Below the pieces are notes generated by a model. The model did not search any database. It was not told the DNA's origin and was given only the letters and a program-made list of their open reading frames with translations. A DNA stretch of 64,000 bases, taken from G963701675 sp963701675 (GTDB taxonomy: Bacteria; Planctomycetota; Planctomycetia; Gemmatales; Gemmataceae). The stretch lies in the NCBI GenBank assembly GCA_963701675.1, contig OY969623.1, forward strand, positions 8,556,001-8,620,000, given 5' to 3'. Made by a program: the position numbers and the translations under genes. Positions 17,301-26,506 of the stretch are shown piece by piece; the stretch's first letter is position 1; each line of letters opens with the position of its first letter.

Positions 17301-18023
17301 CGCCAGTTTCTCTCAAGCGCTGTCGCAAAGTAGTGACGGTGGCGCCCCCGATGATGTCGTCGCCGCCGGCGAGAACGTTCCCTACAACCTCGCCTTTGTG
17401 GTTCACCACCGGCCCGCCGCTGAAACCGCGCGGATTGAAATTCACGCACTTCCGTATCGTGAAGCCGCCGTCGACGACCTCGAGAACCTGACCCCGAAAG
17501 AGCTTTTCATCGGTGAATGGAGCGGTCGATTCACAACCGACCGCCCAAACCCAATCGCCAACCTTTGGATCGGCGGGCGCAACCGAAGTGGCTTCGCCCA
17601 TTCTCCGGCGGCGGGCCTGATGACTAGGTCCTTTGTCATGTCAGGCTGTCCGGACGCTCCGCGTTGCCGCAGATCAATCGATTGCCCGACATGCAACGAA
17701 GTCCCGTACGATTCGATGCGACGATCGCCTTTCATCGTTCGCATCGTGACGCGATACCTCACGTGCCAATCACGTTCATCAACTAAATGAGCACATGTTA
17801 GGAGGTATTTTTCTTTGCGATGGTCCTGGATAACAAAACCGGTGCCGATGTGTCGGATGCGGCGTTCGGGAAAGAGAAACTCGATTCGCAGCACGACGCC
17901 GGAAAAACCCTGAGGGGGTGCGGGAGCGTTTTCGGCGGCTCTGACAGGACGGCCGCCACTGCTCGCGTCAAATGCCAGCCACACGCACGAACTGATTAGA
18001 AAAAGCGAACAAACGGGTCGCAT
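17287..18023 (-). pseudogene. Trypsin-like serine protease, split by an apparent one-base deletion
   Basis: The N-terminal part starts with a signal peptide (MRPVCSLFLISSCVWLAFDA) and carries GTGFVI, the catalytic His in LLTCAHLV and the Asp in TKDLVI. The C-terminal part lies in another frame and carries GDWVWAVG and the catalytic Ser in RGFSGGPVV. Adding one A near 17602 joins them as RPAAGEMGEATSVAPADP. The joined protein of about 245 aa has a complete Deg/trypsin-2 fold without PDZ domains. ATG 18023 has GGAG eight bases upstream. If the shift is real the enzyme lacks its Ser and is dead; a sequencing error seems at least as likely. Confidence 0.75.
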
Positions 18024-18195
18024 TCCAGTTCTCCGGCGACCCTCCACCAACGACGTGCCTCAGCCACGCCGTTACAGAAACTATAGTTTGCATCGTCCTC
18101 GTCTGCATGCGGAGCACTTCCTAGTTGCCAAAAATTTGGCACACCGGTACAATCAAGCCATCGTCTTGAGTTTGTTCGGTCAATGGAGCGTGATG

Positions 18196-19554
18196 ATGAA
18201 CCGGAACTCAGCCCTGGTAGTCGCGGCCGGCGTTGTATTGACACTGATTGCACCGTGTCTTGCGATCGATTGGCCTCAATGGGGCGGACCCGATCGCGAC
18301 GGAGTCTGGCGTGAATCAGGAATCCTCACCAAGTTTCCATCCGGCGGACCGAAAGTGCTTTGGCGCACCCCTCTCGGCACCGGCTACAGCGGTCCATCGG
18401 TGGCCGACGGCAAGGTCTATGTGATGGACCGCGAACGTGCCAAAGACAAGGATGGCAAGCCGCTGCGGCCAGCTCGTGAAGGTGTCCCCGGCAACGAGCG
18501 AGTATTTTGCCTGGATGCGTCCACTGGAAAAGCGATCTGGGAACATTCATATCCATGTCCGTATCGGGTTTCGTACTCGAGCGGGCCCCGCACGACGCCG
18601 CTTGTCTCCGGTGAATTCGTATACACTCTCGGCGCAATGGGAGATCTAATCTGCCTTGAAAAAGACACGGGCAAACTTCGCTGGAAGAAAAACCTACTCG
18701 CCGCGTACAACTTGGAACAACCTCCGGTGTGGGGCTACGCCGCACATCCGTTGATTGAAGGGGACCTACTGATCACCCTTGTCGGCGGACCCGGCAGCGC
18801 GGTCGTCGCGCTGCGAAAGGACAATGGCGAGGAAGTCTGGCGAGCATTGACGACACAGGAAGTGGGTTACAGTCCCCCGATGATTCACGAAGCGGGAGGA
18901 AAAAGGCAGCTCGTTATTTGGCTTTCGGAATCCTTGAACTCGCTCGATCCGCTCACCGGGAAAGTGCATTGGACTCAGCCTTACCCGCTCCAAGGAGAAC
19001 CTCAACGACCCGCGGTCAACATCATCACGACCCGCCGGCTCGACGATAAGTTGTTTATCAGCACGTATTATCATGGGCCGTTGATGATGAAACTCGCTGC
19101 GGACAAGCCCGGCGCGGAGGTACTTTGGAAAGGAAAAAGTGACAATCCGATCAAGCCCGATGGTTTACACAGCCTGATGGCATCACCGGTGCTCAAGGAT
19201 GGTCACATCTACGGCACCTGTGCCAATGGCGAACTCCGTTGTTTGAAAGCCGATACCGGCGAACAATTATGGGAAACGTACGACGCGACGGGGGGCAAAA
19301 AGGCCGACTGTGGCACCGCGTTTCTCATTCCCCAGGGTGATCGGTTCGTGATCTTTAACGACGATGGTGAACTCATTCTGGCAGACCTATCACCGAAGGC
19401 TTACAAAGAGATTGATCGAACGAAGATTTTGGAACCGGTGCATGAAGCTCGCGGTCGCATCGTTGTCTGGTCACATCCGGCTTTTGCACAGCGGTGTATT
19501 TTCGCGCGAAACGACAAAGAGATCGTCTGCGTGTCGATGGCTGACGCCAGCTAA
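18196..19554 (+). CDS. Secreted PQQ-like beta-propeller (pyrrolo-quinoline quinone repeat) protein
   Basis: A 452-residue protein with signal peptide (MNRNSALVVAAGVVLTLIAPCLA) followed by IDWPQWGGPDRDGVWRE, the standard opening of planctomycete PQQ-like WD propellers. Blades repeat the pattern GKVYVMD, VFCLDASTGKAIWE, LICLEKDTGKLRWKK, VVALRKDNGEEVWRA, LNSLDPLTGKVHW and LRCLKADTGEQLWE. These proteins rarely bind PQQ and their function is unknown. I start at the ATG with GGAG seven bases upstream; longer in-frame starts back to 18055 add a non-signal leader. Confidence 0.8.
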   Translation: MNRNSALVVAAGVVLTLIAPCLAIDWPQWGGPDRDGVWRESGILTKFPSGGPKVLWRTPLGTGYSGPSVADGKVYVMDRERAKDKDGKPLRPAREGVPGNERVFCLDASTGKAIWEHSYPCPYRVSYSSGPRTTPLVSGEFVYTLGAMGDLICLEKDTGKLRWKKNLLAAYNLEQPPVWGYAAHPLIEGDLLITLVGGPGSAVVALRKDNGEEVWRALTTQEVGYSPPMIHEAGGKRQLVIWLSESLNSLDPLTGKVHWTQPYPLQGEPQRPAVNIITTRRLDDKLFISTYYHGPLMMKLAADKPGAEVLWKGKSDNPIKPDGLHSLMASPVLKDGHIYGTCANGELRCLKADTGEQLWETYDATGGKKADCGTAFLIPQGDRFVIFNDDGELILADLSPKAYKEIDRTKILEPVHEARGRIVVWSHPAFAQRCIFARNDKEIVCVSMADAS

Positions 19555-19597
19555 GGATTGAGCCATCGGTTGTTTGAATCGAATTCGAGGTGCGAAA

Positions 19598-20051
19598 ATG
19601 ACCATTCTTTTCCAAGTCATTGTGGCAGCATTGATCGCAGCGGATCAACCTACGGATGATGGTTCCAAGAAGGAGCCTCGAAAAAATGCAAGGAGACTGG
19701 GCGGCATTCTCCTTTGTTCGCGACGGTGAGAAGCTTCCGGATGACGATGCCCAGGCACTATTTCGAACGGTAAAGGGTCGAGACTACACCGTGTCGCGAT
19801 TCAACAAAGTCGTGGGGAATGGCAGCTTTACACTCGACGCGACCAAGACGCCCAAAACGATTGACTTTCAACCCACGGCGCCGGCCGGACAACCGAGCGG
19901 GACAACCAAACCAATGCTGGGCATCTACGAGTTTGATGGAGAAAAACTGAAAATGTGTATCGCACCTCCGGGACGTGATCGACCGACTGCTTTCGAATCG
20001 AAGGCCGGAACGGGGATGACGATTACGGTTTGGGAACGCGAGATGAAATGA
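19598..20051 (+). pseudogene. TIGR03067-type planctomycete domain protein, split by an apparent +1 frameshift
   Basis: The ATG at 19598 (GAGG nine bases upstream) starts a signal peptide MTILFQVIVAALIAA followed by DQPTDDGSKKE. Removing one C of the pair at 19676-19677 joins it to LEKMQGDWAAFSFVRDGEKLPDD, the characteristic opening of the small TIGR03067 domain. That domain continues to residue 150 with GIYEFDGEKLKMCIAPPG and RPTAF. KKELEKMQGDW is just the junction expected in the family. Function unknown; often in many copies per genome. Without the correction the domain lacks its signal peptide. Confidence 0.7.
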
Positions 20052-20062
20052 TGGCTTTGAGC

Positions 20063-21763
20063 CTAGTTCCGACGTCGCTCCATCTTGGCCATTAGTTCCT
20101 TGAAGTCGGTGCGCGTGCGTAATTCGTTGAGATCTTTGTCGTCTTTCAGTTTCGACCTACTCGATTCGGTTTGAAAATATCCCATCTCCCCAGCCTTACC
20201 TAAGAGGGAAACCGCGCTCGCCGCATAGAATTCAGCCTGTTTGTTTCGATCTTCTTCAGTGAGTGTCATGTCCTTGCGATAAACTCCGGCCGTCATCGCA
20301 TATGAGCGCGCCAGGACATACAAGAGGGCATGCCCGTCGCCGCTCGCCTCCTTTTCACGCTTTCCTTCGAGCGTGGCGTTAATATGCCATTTGACATCTT
20401 CTTGACACCGAAAGAGCAGTCGCTGCGTATACTCGTTCAGTTCGCGGATCAAATCGCGATCGCGCTTGGCTATATCGGCTTGCTCCTCTGCTTCTTGCTG
20501 CAATTTCTGCGCACGAGTGCGTTCGCTTTGCAGATCTGCGGTGAATGATCCCCAGACGCCGATAACTCCGAATAGCGCTGCGGCGCTGACCAAGCCAAGG
20601 GCGGCGTGAGCCGGCTTGCGCTTGGCGAGTTTCAGCGCACGTTCCCATAGAGGCGTGCGTCGCGCCTGGATCGACTCTCCGGCAAGAAAACGTGTCAGAT
20701 CGTCCGCGAGGTCACCGGAACTGGCATAGCGCTTTGGCGGCTTCTTCTCCAGACATTTGAGGCAAATGGTTTCGAGATCGACTGGAACGTTGTGCCGTAA
20801 CTTGCGTGGTGATATGGGTTCGTGCGTGCGGACCTGCTCCAATGTGTCGAGCGTCGACTCTCCCTGGAACGGAGGCCGGCCCACGAGTGCTTCATACAGT
20901 ATTGCACCAAGTGAATAGATATCGACGGGCGTGCCGATCTCATTCGTTTTTCCCTCGGCTTGTTCCGGCGCAAGATAGCTCGGTGTACCGAGCACGGCGC
21001 CGGTCTGCGTGCGATGCGGCGATTGGTCACTCCCTGTTCCGCCGTCGGTTCGCTTAGCCAGACCAAAGTCGGTTATCCTGGGCGAATACCCGTCTTGGCT
21101 ATCCGCAAGAAGAACGTTAGCAGGTTTTAGGTCTCGGTGAATGACGCCGCGTTCATGAGCGTATTGAACGGCTTGAGCTAGGGTGCGCACGAACTCAGCC
21201 GCTTCGCGGAATGGGAGGGGTTCCTTTGCCAGGCGTTGTGCAAAACTCCCTCCATCGATGTATTCCATCGAGAAATATGGCTGCATGCCACATTCGCCGA
21301 CTTCGTATATCGGCACGATATGCGGGTGGCGTAGATGCGCTACGGCTTCGGCTTCCGTTCGGAATCGAGCAAGTTGTTCGGGTCTGGCGTTAGGCCCGGC
21401 GAGCATCATCTTGATCGCGACAATGCGGTTTGGTCGAAACTGTCGCGCCTTGTACACAGCGCCCATGCCACCATGCCCGATCATGCCCATGATCTCGTAA
21501 CCCGGGAGTTGAATGGCCGGGGCAGCGACCATAGGTTCGTGCGCCGGCAACAAGTCTGCCGTCGCATCGCCGACGCCCAGGACTGCCTCCATGGAGCGAA
21601 TGGCGTTGATCTGTCGACTGACTTCCGGGAGCCACTCTGGATGCTCCACGCACAGTTCTTCCGGTGTGACTTCCTTACCGGCGTGTCGATACTCCTGCCA
21701 TCGCAGCACCAACTCAGTACCAACTTCGGTGAATACAGAAGTCGCTTCGTTTTGAGTGGACAT
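20063..21763 (-). CDS. Ser/Thr protein kinase with C-terminal membrane segment
   Basis: Residues 85-350 are a complete Hanks-type kinase: GHGGMGAVY near 97-105, VAIKMM with Lys118, HRDLKPAN, DFGLAK and APEQ. A single membrane segment (AALGLVSAAALFGVIGVWGSF) follows, then a coiled, charged region and a short tail ending FKELMAKMERRRN, which resembles the tail of tetratricopeptide-type planctomycete kinases. The start overlaps the preceding sigma-factor gene: ATG 21763 lies two bases past its stop, and an alternative ATG at 21781 overlaps it. The tight pairing suggests that the kinase and sigma factor form one signalling unit. Confidence 0.88.
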   Translation of the reverse strand: MSTQNEATSVFTEVGTELVLRWQEYRHAGKEVTPEELCVEHPEWLPEVSRQINAIRSMEAVLGVGDATADLLPAHEPMVAAPAIQLPGYEIMGMIGHGGMGAVYKARQFRPNRIVAIKMMLAGPNARPEQLARFRTEAEAVAHLRHPHIVPIYEVGECGMQPYFSMEYIDGGSFAQRLAKEPLPFREAAEFVRTLAQAVQYAHERGVIHRDLKPANVLLADSQDGYSPRITDFGLAKRTDGGTGSDQSPHRTQTGAVLGTPSYLAPEQAEGKTNEIGTPVDIYSLGAILYEALVGRPPFQGESTLDTLEQVRTHEPISPRKLRHNVPVDLETICLKCLEKKPPKRYASSGDLADDLTRFLAGESIQARRTPLWERALKLAKRKPAHAALGLVSAAALFGVIGVWGSFTADLQSERTRAQKLQQEAEEQADIAKRDRDLIRELNEYTQRLLFRCQEDVKWHINATLEGKREKEASGDGHALLYVLARSYAMTAGVYRKDMTLTEEDRNKQAEFYAASAVSLLGKAGEMGYFQTESSRSKLKDDKDLNELRTRTDFKELMAKMERRRN

Positions 21764-21765
21764 TG

Positions 21766-22383
21766 TTACAACCCCGGCCATGAGTGCTTGAGTATGTCAT
21801 GTAACCTGAGGAGTGCGGATTGCCAACGGCGCTGAACGGTACGCACCGTAACACCCAGTAGTTCCGACGCCTCCGCTTGCGGTAACTCTTGATAGAAAAG
21901 CAGGTCGACGACCTCCCGCTCCTCGCGCGGCAACTTGGCTACTTGCTGATGAAATTCCGTCCACGCCGATAGGAGACTCGGCTCGTTCGACTGTGTCGAA
22001 GGATCGACGGACACCTCATGAGTGCCATTCGCAGACGGCGTGCTGGCGTGGTTGGCTCCCACACCATGCGGCCCGTAGAAATGACGGGCCAGATCAATGA
22101 GCTCTCGTCGAATTTGCTCAGTGGAGAGCGCGAAAAACTCACGCGCGGACTCTGGGTGCACATCATCCAAAGCGCGCAGAAGCCGCACTAACGCGCTTTG
22201 CAAGACGTCGTCGGTTTGAGCCCAGCGTTGCACTCCCGGGAAGCCTCTTAACATTTTTCGTGCCAGTTTCTCCAAGCGGTTGCCGACTCGCCGAAAGAGC
22301 TCCTCACGAGCTCTGCTGTCCCCGACGCGCAATTGATTCAGGAACATCTGAACTTCGCCGGATTGCAACGATGTCTGCGCCAT
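21766..22383 (-). CDS. ECF-type RNA polymerase sigma factor
   Basis: About 205 residues. Region 2 contains RAREELFRRVGNRLEKLARKMLRGFPGV and WAQTDDVLQSALVRLLRAL, the -10 recognition helix type seen in planctomycete ECF factors. Region 4 contains LPREEREVVDLLFYQELPQAEASELLGVTVRTVQRRWQ, a helix-turn-helix for the -35 element. There is no anti-sigma gene; the kinase follows with two bases between, as in the second pair at 28702-31396. I start at ATG 22383; an upstream ATG at 22413 is possible. Confidence 0.85.
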   Translation of the reverse strand: MAQTSLQSGEVQMFLNQLRVGDSRAREELFRRVGNRLEKLARKMLRGFPGVQRWAQTDDVLQSALVRLLRALDDVHPESAREFFALSTEQIRRELIDLARHFYGPHGVGANHASTPSANGTHEVSVDPSTQSNEPSLLSAWTEFHQQVAKLPREEREVVDLLFYQELPQAEASELLGVTVRTVQRRWQSALLRLHDILKHSWPGL

Positions 22384-22605
22384 CTCACTCGGTCTCCGTT
22401 GTAAAACGGACACGATCGAGAGAATTATATCCCTCCCATTAGACGAACCACGCCACTTTTCATGTCGTCTTTTTTGTTCGACTCTCGCTTATCTAGGTGG
22501 AGACGAAGCAATCAACTACGCCCACGTACGGCGTGCTGCCATCAGGCAAGCCGGGATGCGGGGGCAGTTCGCGCAGCGCGTTTACTTTTTCGAAGGGAGA
22601 TCAAC

Positions 22606-24054
22606 ATGTCGTTGAACCGACTAGTGCGTCGACGCGGTTTAATCGCGATGCTCGGCGTCTTGGCCATTGCATCGACGACATCGGCGTTCACTCCTGCCGA
22701 TCGACAGCGATCGGCCGGTGAGACAGGAAAATTCATCGTGCACGAATGGGGGACGTTTCTTTCGGTGCAAGGGTCGGATGGAAAGACACTAGGCGGCATG
22801 GTCGATTCCGAAGAGAACCTCCCGAACTTCGTACGGGACCGTCAACTTGACGGACGGAATCGTGCATGCCTATTGCAAAAGATGGAGACACCGGTCACGT
22901 ACTTCTACGTCGATCGACCGAAGACGGTCGAAGTGCGAGTCGGCATGAATAACGGACTGCTCACCCATTGGTATCCAGCCACACAGTCCTTTGGGCCCGC
23001 AGTCGGGAACGATTCTGCAGGGACGGGCTCGAACAGCTACCTTGACTGGGGAACGGTCGAGTTAATTCCCGACACCCGTGTAGAAATGGGCCCTAATCTT
23101 CCGATCGCCGGTTGGAAGTCGGTGGAGCCGAATGATACATGGCGGTTCGCGCGCGAGACAGATGCCGCGTTTGTGGGGCAGCGGAAGAAGAAGGTTCTGC
23201 CCTACACATGGAACATAACGACGAAGAACGGGCACACAACTACCGGCATCGTAGTGCGCGAAGACGAATCCGAAGTTGTGCTTAGCACTGGGCCGGACAA
23301 ACTCGCATCGATTTCAAAGAAGGACATAACCAAGCGCGACTATATTCGCGATGGCCGAACTGCGATGGTCCGCGACGAAGGCGAATGGGAGAAGTTCCTG
23401 TTTTATCGCGGCCTCGGCTCGATGGAACTTCCGCTTCAAATTCGTTCATCCGGCACTTCAAATGACCTCCGCCTATTGCTGCATAACGCCGGCAGCGGGA
23501 CGCTGCACGGAGTGTTCGCATTAGAGGTTGCACAAAGTCAGATTCGTTTCGCCGAACTGCCAGCGCTCGCAGGAAAAGCACACCAGGAACTCGCAGTGGC
23601 GGAACTAAAGCCTGCGAAAAACCGTCAATCGGTAAAGGATGAAGTAGCCGCTGCTCTGGTTAAAGCCGGGCTCTATCCAAAAGAAGCGATGGCAATGGTC
23701 AACACATGGGAAAAGAGCTATTTTCAAACCGACGGTTTACGTGTCCTCTACATCCTGCCGCGTTCTGTCGTCGACGAGATCATTCCGATTCAGGTTAAGC
23801 CTGCACCCGACAAGCTTGAGCGCGTGATGGTTGGCCGGGTTGAAGTACTGACACCCGAAGTAGAGCGCAACCTCATCGAGGCCGTGCGCAATCTGTCCGT
23901 TGGGGGGACCGGGACCAAACTAAGGGCGAAAGCGACCCTTGCCAGGTTGGGTCGTTTGCAGGAGCCAGCCCTTCACCGAGTTGCCGCGTTGGCGCCGACG
24001 CCGGAGATCAAGGCCCAGGCGACGGCATTGTTGCAGGCGGTGCCGGGCAAGTAA
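22606..24054 (+). CDS. Uncharacterised secreted protein with HEWGTF motif
   Basis: A 482-residue exported protein: signal peptide to about residue 27, then GKFIVHEWGTFLSVQGSDG. That stretch recurs in planctomycete and other bacterial proteins of unknown function. The middle has beta-rich sequence (VTYFYVDRPKTVEVRVGM, LTHWYPATQ) and a second domain around residues 210-330. The C-terminal 60 residues look like a helical HEAT-like repeat (RAKATLARLGRLQEPALHRVAAL). ATG 22606 has GGGAG at good spacing. It is not in an operon with its neighbours. No function assigned. Confidence 0.65.
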   Translation: MSLNRLVRRRGLIAMLGVLAIASTTSAFTPADRQRSAGETGKFIVHEWGTFLSVQGSDGKTLGGMVDSEENLPNFVRDRQLDGRNRACLLQKMETPVTYFYVDRPKTVEVRVGMNNGLLTHWYPATQSFGPAVGNDSAGTGSNSYLDWGTVELIPDTRVEMGPNLPIAGWKSVEPNDTWRFARETDAAFVGQRKKKVLPYTWNITTKNGHTTTGIVVREDESEVVLSTGPDKLASISKKDITKRDYIRDGRTAMVRDEGEWEKFLFYRGLGSMELPLQIRSSGTSNDLRLLLHNAGSGTLHGVFALEVAQSQIRFAELPALAGKAHQELAVAELKPAKNRQSVKDEVAAALVKAGLYPKEAMAMVNTWEKSYFQTDGLRVLYILPRSVVDEIIPIQVKPAPDKLERVMVGRVEVLTPEVERNLIEAVRNLSVGGTGTKLRAKATLARLGRLQEPALHRVAALAPTPEIKAQATALLQAVPGK

Positions 24055-24310
24055 CCAATTCCATGTAGGGTCGACGCGGGGCGTCGGGTGCAATCCCGGA
24101 TGTCCCCGCGTCAATGGTTTCGAGTCAACGCCATCGATCAGATTCCACTTCGTCGTTGGGCCCGACACCTAAGTCAACATCTGTCCACGTTTTCCCGCCC
24201 AATTCCTCGGCGATCCCATCCCCACGATCGTTTTCTGTGTGATTTTTTCCACATTCGAAAAGTTGGCATATACTGGTCTGCCTTTATATTCCAAACCCCG
24301 GAGGTACCAC

Positions 24311-24946
24311 ATGCGTACGATTTGCCTTTTGATCGCCAGCGCAGTGTTGGCGAGCCCCGCGATGGCTCAGTCGACCCAGACCGGAACACCGAAGCTGTCG
24401 TCGCTCATGCTTCTATTCAACAAGGACGTGCAGAAGGAACTGAATCTGACCGACGATCAAGTGAAGAAGGTCAATGAAGAGATCAAGTTCCAACGCGAAG
24501 CGCGTAAGAACCTTCGCGAAGCAAATGACGACCGAGAACGGAACCAGAAGGTTGACGCATTGAACCAGCGATGCGAGCAGAACGTCAACAGCGTCTTGAA
24601 GAATGATCAAACCCGCCGGCTACAACAGATCACCTATCAGGTGTATGGCCCCAACGCCTTCGCTCGGACCGAAGTGGTTGAAAAGCTGAAGCTGACGCCC
24701 GAGCAACGGCAGAAGATCAAGCAGATTCAGGAAACCACCCACAAGCAAGTGCGAGGCAACTTCGAGCCAGGCGGAAATCGCGAAGACGCCGTGAAGAAAC
24801 GGATCGATTCTGTTACCCGTGCGTGGAACCAGATCATGCAAGTCCTTACACCCGACCAGAAAGAACGCTGGAAAGAGATGACCGGCGCGCCCTTCCAGGG
24901 TGACTTCCAGGTTGGCTCCGGACGCATGTCCAAGCGCACTCTGTAA
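24311..24946 (+). CDS. Spy/CpxP-like periplasmic protein
   Basis: A 211-residue helical exported protein. Signal peptide MRTICLLIASAVLASPAMA, then LFNKDVQKELNLTDDQVKKVNEEIK and EVVEKLKLTPEQRQKIKQI. These are two copies of the L.LT..Q..K/R motif that defines Spy/CpxP-type sensors and chaperones. Highly charged and free of Cys. GGAGG lies six bases before the start. A terminator follows at once, so the gene is monocistronic, and a paralogue lies 230 bp downstream. A chaperone or stress-related periplasmic role is an inference from the motif. Confidence 0.7.
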   Translation: MRTICLLIASAVLASPAMAQSTQTGTPKLSSLMLLFNKDVQKELNLTDDQVKKVNEEIKFQREARKNLREANDDRERNQKVDALNQRCEQNVNSVLKNDQTRRLQQITYQVYGPNAFARTEVVEKLKLTPEQRQKIKQIQETTHKQVRGNFEPGGNREDAVKKRIDSVTRAWNQIMQVLTPDQKERWKEMTGAPFQGDFQVGSGRMSKRTL

Positions 24947-24980
24947 CGACCGTCCAGAATCGTTCCAATTGCAACCGAAG

Positions 24981-25012
24981 AAAGATCACCATGGAATAGG
25001 TGATCTTTTTTT
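24981..25012 (+). terminator. Rho-independent terminator
   Basis: AAAGATCACC and GGTGATCTTT form a 10-bp perfect stem around ATGGAATA and are followed directly by a run of T. This is the clearest intrinsic terminator in the window and ends the Spy-like gene at 24946. Confidence 0.85.
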
Positions 25013-25179
25013 GTTTTCGGTGGGCGGCGGCGCGTTCGGCTCCCTTGCTTTAAGCGGCATTGCCTACCGAGCGGCTTTCATCTATTTGTAATGGCTAGCC
25101 CTCAATGCGAGGGCAGTAGGCCGTTCGGAACGACACAGGTATGTGTCTGAACAATCTTCTGTCACATGGGAGGTTCGAA

Positions 25180-25839
25180 ATGCAACGTGTATGTCAACTC
25201 GTCGCCGCAGCACTAGTGATGACGCTTTGCGCATCCGCGGCGAACGCACAACCGCAAGGCGGTCGCAGGCAAATGAGCCTGGCGCCGTCACCGTTGATGC
25301 TGCTCGGTCAAAAATCCGTGCAAGATGAACTAAAGCTGACCAACGAGCAAATTACCAGCGTCGGCAATCTGTCGAAAAAGCAGCTGGCTGCCATTCAAGG
25401 CGCCGGCGAGGTTGAACCGGAAGAACGCGAAAAGAAGCGTGCCGAGATGCAAAAGGAGTCGGAGAAGGCGATTGCCGAAATGCTCAAGGCCGATCAGGCC
25501 AAACGCCTAAAACAAATCCACATGCAACTTCAAGGGGCCGAAGCTTTCGAAAAACCTGAAGTGGTCACTCAACTAAAAATCAACGACGAACAAAAAGCAA
25601 AGATCAAGGAAATGCGCGACGAAGCCCAGAAGGAAATGCGTGGCGCGGGGCGTCCTCAAGGTGGAAACCGGGAAGAAGCCCGCATGAAAATGCAGGAACT
25701 AAACAATGCGACCGGCGAGAAGATCGTGAACACCGTGCTCAATGCGGAACAGAAGACTCAGTGGAAGGAAATGATCGGCACACCATTCAAAGGTGAGATT
25801 CGCATGCAAGTTGGCCGACCAGGTGGCGGCAACCCCTAA
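25180..25839 (+). CDS. Spy/CpxP-like periplasmic protein, paralogue
   Basis: A 219-residue exported protein sharing plan and many residues with the gene at 24311: signal peptide to about residue 24, VQDELKLTNEQITSVGNLSKK, LKADQAKRLKQIHMQLQGAEAF, VVTQLKINDEQKAKIKEMRDEA and the close of WKEMIGTPFKGEIRMQVG against WKEMTGAPFQGDFQVGSG in the neighbour. Tandem duplication is the obvious origin. GGGAGG sits six bases before the start. It has its own terminator-like hairpin, so the two are separately expressed. Confidence 0.7.
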   Translation: MQRVCQLVAAALVMTLCASAANAQPQGGRRQMSLAPSPLMLLGQKSVQDELKLTNEQITSVGNLSKKQLAAIQGAGEVEPEEREKKRAEMQKESEKAIAEMLKADQAKRLKQIHMQLQGAEAFEKPEVVTQLKINDEQKAKIKEMRDEAQKEMRGAGRPQGGNREEARMKMQELNNATGEKIVNTVLNAEQKTQWKEMIGTPFKGEIRMQVGRPGGGNP

Positions 25840-25859
25840 TCATGCATAAGGCATGGGAC

Positions 25860-25897
25860 CGGAGATTAGGGATTAGTATGCTAATCCCTGGTCTCCG
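25860..25897 (+). terminator. Hairpin after second Spy-like gene
   Basis: CGGAGA plus TTAGGGATTAG pairs with CTAATCCCT and TCTCCG around TATG, 20 bases beyond the stop codon. The stem is long, with a small internal mismatch and no T-run. It lies between convergent genes and may stop transcription in both directions. Confidence 0.55.
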
Positions 25898-25924
25898 ATC
25901 CCGAGTGCGTATTTCACCAATTGC

Positions 25925-26404
25925 CTAGCAGCAGCCGCAGCAGACAGGCATGTTGTTCATCATCACACAGCAGGTGCAGCCGTCTTTCATCATGCAGGAC
26001 ATGCATTCACAGCAGGCCTGAATCATCTCGCAGCACTTCGGATCGCCGCTCGTGCAGGTAATGCAGACGCCGTCTTTCGTCATTTCACACTTGCACATCC
26101 CCATGGTGAGATTGCAGCAGCAAACCATCATGCCGTTCATCATGCAGTAGCACGTGCACATCCCGCCTGCCATCATGGTGCAAAGGTTCTGCACCATGCT
26201 GGTGGCCATCTTGTCGTCGCCGGAGCAGTGGATTTTCATGCCGCCGGTACACTTCTCCATTTTGATGGTGCAGCGCGGCACCATCATGTAATTCGGGGCC
26301 GCCGGTACACCGGCCGGAGCGCCCATCGCGGGAGTTGCCATTCCGGGCATTCCCATACCCGGCATCGCCATCCCTGAACGTTCCATCATCATGCTGGACA
26401 TCAT
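25925..26404 (-). CDS. Cysteine/methionine-rich putative metal-binding protein
   Basis: A 159-residue protein with no homology I recognise. By my count it has 27 Cys and 34 Met, together well over a third of the residues. Residues 1-40 are Met/Pro/Gly/Ala-rich with MPGMGMPGM-type runs. From residue 45 Cys appears in CxC, CC and CCC clusters, ending VCCGCC. Scattered Asp, Glu and Lys keep it soluble. There is no signal peptide, so a cytoplasmic location is likely. The composition suggests thiol/thioether binding of a soft metal such as Cu(I). ATG 26404 is chosen because AGGAG precedes it; the next Met is also possible. It has its own strong promoter. Confidence 0.65.
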   Translation of the reverse strand: MMSSMMMERSGMAMPGMGMPGMATPAMGAPAGVPAAPNYMMVPRCTIKMEKCTGGMKIHCSGDDKMATSMVQNLCTMMAGGMCTCYCMMNGMMVCCCNLTMGMCKCEMTKDGVCITCTSGDPKCCEMIQACCECMSCMMKDGCTCCVMMNNMPVCCGCC

Positions 26405-26477
26405 CCTTCTCCTTTTTCGCGTCCTTAGCTCTGCGATACGCTCTAGCCCGACCACCGGGCCTCTCCATACAGGCAGG

Positions 26478-26506
26478 ATTATATTTCGGGAGGTTAACAG
26501 TTGCAA
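26478..26506 (-). promoter_or_regulatory. Candidate sigma-70 promoter of the Cys/Met-rich gene
   Basis: On the minus strand TTGCAA (26506-26501) and TATAAT (26483-26478) are separated by exactly 17 bases, about 75 bases upstream of the start codon at 26404. Both hexamers and the spacer fit the housekeeping consensus well. Confidence 0.6.
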
